DNA of 64,000 nucleotides, taken from assembly GCF_027409185.1 (NCBI RefSeq), contig NC_084462.1:19691577-19755576 (forward strand). The letters are read 5' to 3'. Shown here one piece after another: positions 61,341 through 64,000 of the stretch. The notes under the pieces are model-generated. The model was not told the origin of the DNA. It searched no databases and was given only the letters and a program-made list of their open reading frames with translations. Source of the DNA: Cynocephalus volans. Lineage: Eukaryota; Chordata; Mammalia; Dermoptera; Cynocephalidae. The position numbers were made by a program, and so were the translations under genes. Numbering within the stretch: position 1 is the stretch's first letter; every line of letters starts with the position of its first letter.

Positions 61341-64000
61341 CCCTGCCCTGCCTTCCCAGCACCACCCCTTCCTTTCTGTTTCTCCTGTTTGTGCTTCGAG
61401 CTTGCTCTGCTTCCTGGGGAAGGTGGGGGAAGGCGGTTGGGTTTTGTGTGTGTGTGTATGTGTTTGTGTGTTGTTTTTTCCCCCTGCCCTGAAGTACTCC
61501 ACCCAGAAAATGAATGAACTCTCTTTGAAGTGAATTCAGCTATCTTTAGCAGCATTTTGACCTGTTCTCTTTTTAGGAAGTGTTTTTAGGAAAGAATAAA
61601 CTGGTTAATTATTTTCTAGGTTTTACAAAAACAAAAACACCAGTCTAAAAAGTGTTCCTTAGAACTAGAGTTTTAAGAAAACGGCTGAACTTACACAAGA
61701 GAAAAGGCACTGCATAGAGAGAGACTAATTTTTGCTCATAAGGGCAAGATTTTAGAAGCTGTTCCTTTAAGAAGGCCTTTCTTGATTTCACCAATGTGGA
61801 GATCAAAAATGAAAGTAACTCGTGAAATCTGGCAGAGGTTAGCAGTATATCACATAAAATAAAAATTAAGCAACTGACTTCAAAACCTAAATCCTTTTTG
61901 ATCACGATCTTTAAGCACTGTTTTATGTTATTGCTAGATAAAATGCGGCCCAGCTCAGTTTATGTTGTTTTGTAATATTTGAGATCTTTTGAGTTTGAAG
62001 CTTATTGGGTTTATATTAGAAATCCTACCGTTTTTTTCTGGCAAACTTTGGATCCTTCCTTCAGTTGATTCATCCTGTTTAAAAGTTTCTAGCCTGTCTC
62101 CTCTCCTCCTGTTTTCAACATGAGGAGTGTGGTGGGAATGTTTAAATCATCCTCAGCAGGCAGGGGGCCTGGCCTGGCTGATCTGGAAACCTCAGCATTC
62201 ACAGATCACTTGAGGACTTCCTTTCTACCTGCAGCTATAGTCCCTACCACCCCCCAGCCCCACCTTGTGCCTTTTCCTATCTGAAAACTTTGAGGAAATA
62301 AAAATTGGTCCCTCCACATGGAAAGGTTGGGACCCTCCATGTTCCTTTTAATTTTCCCTTCTACCTAAAGCCGTTCCAGGGGCATTTTTTGGCTCTAAAA
62401 TGTCAAGAATTGAATGAAGCTTGGTACTGAAGTTCTTGTTTTTATGGGAGTCTATTGAAATGTAGACATCCCATTTCACAAGTAATCTGAGTGAGAGCCC
62501 TGAATGGTCCGTGTACAGTGTTTTCTGAAATGCACTTTGTCCTGATGCCCGGCTTGTGTGTGTGATAGGCCTGTTGTCCTGCTTTGGTGTGGGCACACGA
62601 CATGCGATGGACAGCCTTTCCCAGATTTCGCACTTAGGCCTTGTAGGAAACAGGAAGCACCTGTGGGCACAGAGCCGAAGGGGCTGTGGCCCGGCCCGGG
62701 GAGGCTCTCTTCTGTCCAGCATCTGCAGAATTGTGGGGCTGTTCCTTGCCCTGCGCATCTGCTTGGGTCTTACGTCTCATATGAGAATAGCTAATATTCA
62801 GGCCAGCTTGCTGATTATATTTCACTGGTCTTAACTAGTTTTCAGCAACTAGTTAACCTTTTAAAATAGCTTCCCAGGATTTTACAGCATTGAAGTTATC
62901 TTAAGGGAGTACAAACTTTCTTTGACATAGGGCTAAGAATTTTGCCTCTGAATTTTTTTCTTCTGTATTCTTTTATTTTCAGATTACAGAAATACTATAT
63001 TATATGCATTATAGGAAGTTCAAACATTTTAGGAAATGAAAATCCCCTGCTATGACACTCCCCAGAAGTTATCTCTTCTCACTTCTGGTGTTTGCGTGCT
63101 TCTGAGTGACTGTCTCTTGGATTTTTAGTTTTAGGTATTATATATGGACTCCTTATATGGAAATTAAGGATTTAGCTTTTCCTTCCCCACCCCATCTTCC
63201 CAATAAAATGACGTTATCATTTCTGGGTTAATTACTATTAGCATTTTATTTATTATAAGGTGTAGTAATTATAATGCTCAGCCATTTCCTTCTTTGTACA
63301 GTTGGCTTGTTTTTTTTCCCCCAGTAGAGTTAATAACAGCCTCTTTTCTGTGTTTGGTTAGACATCTATGTAGCTATTGCTGGCACACCCCGCACTCTGC
63401 CAGGTGTGTGTGAATGTCCCTGCCTCCTGTTTGTGACCACCGGTTTCATCTTCACTGTGAAGGTCTTCCTCTAGAGCCCACCGTCTCTAGCCTGGGTCTG
63501 GGGCTTCTCTGATCCTGGGATCATCTTCTCCAGCATCCTGGGAATTCCCTTGGGGGGTTCTTTCCTGATTCCTCTTTCCTGTCTTCCCTTTTCCTGATTT
63601 GCTCCTTTGTTTTATTGGAAAACATCCTCCAGCCACTTCCTGGGAAAGGGTACAGGAGAGATACGGCTTTTTAAAAAATCTTCCATGCCTGAAAATTGTT
63701 ATTTTTTGTTCTCACTAGATGGGTGGTTTTACTGGAAAGAGAATTCTAGGTTGGAAACGTTTTTCCCTCAGAATTTAAAATCATTCTCTGGCTTTAAGTG
63801 TGGCCGGTAAGAAGGCTGATGTTGTTCTGATTCCTAATCATTTCCCCTCGAGACTCGCAGAGCCTGACATGTATCAGGGCCCTTTCAATCTGAAGATGCA
63901 TTTCCTACAATTCTAGGAAATTATCTACTTAATTCCATGAGAATTTTTCCCCTCCACGTTCTCATTCTCTTTTTCCAGGACTTGTACTCTCTCATTTTCT
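61341..64000 (+). other. FOXK1 intron 2 sequence to the window end
   Basis: A GT-rich patch lies at 61443-61472. The rest is unique-looking or too diverged to name (for example 62980-63340, which reads like old-repeat text). No further exon was recognised before the window ends, and the forkhead domain is not encoded here. Confidence 0.4.

Overview
This is mammalian nuclear DNA. It has very large introns, one CpG island around a GC-rich first exon, and a background of old mammalian repeats (MIR, L2, L1M, MaLR, hAT-Charlie and Tigger relics). The younger, lineage-specific layer consists of ten short interspersed elements that look like tRNA-Ile genes. Some are single units and some are head-to-tail dimers, with A-rich tails and mostly clear target-site duplications. 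I see no Alu, B1 or other 7SL-type SINE. From memory this pattern matches the CYN SINEs of colugos (Dermoptera, for example Galeopterus), so a colugo is my best guess. The species call is an inference, at roughly 60 percent.

The only protein-coding gene I can support is FOXK1, on the plus strand. Coding exon 1 (14172-14725) lies in a CpG island. It encodes the conserved N-terminus, an Ala/Pro-rich low-complexity stretch and most of the FHA domain. Intron 1 spans 43,597 bases (14726-58322). Coding exon 2 (58323-58508) completes the FHA domain. Both junctions have canonical GT/AG sites and phase 2 fits exactly, giving 246 complete codons plus two bases. The forkhead DNA-binding domain lies in later exons beyond the window.

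Layout: 1-13840 is 5' flanking, apparently intergenic DNA made of old repeats and unremarkable sequence. 13840-15250 is the CpG island with promoter, 5' UTR and exon 1, followed by a 34-bp minisatellite just inside intron 1. 15250-58322 is the rest of intron 1, carrying most of the SINEs, a MaLR LTR inserted in an L1, a Tigger element inside an L1 with a second small DNA element inside it, a TTCC microsatellite and a 66-bp minisatellite. 58509-64000 is the start of intron 2, with a CpG-rich, promoter-like patch near 60960-61340.

I found no evidence of a new molecular system. The points most worth checking are the CpG-rich patch in intron 2 (GC boxes, a CCAAT box and a forkhead site inside a forkhead gene), the reading frame left open upstream of the FOXK1 ATG across a GCC repeat, the internal repeat in the proline-rich region, and the nested or recent insertions that can date lineages. 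Family names of ancient repeats are from memory of consensus sequences, and their boundaries are approximate unless a target-site duplication is given.
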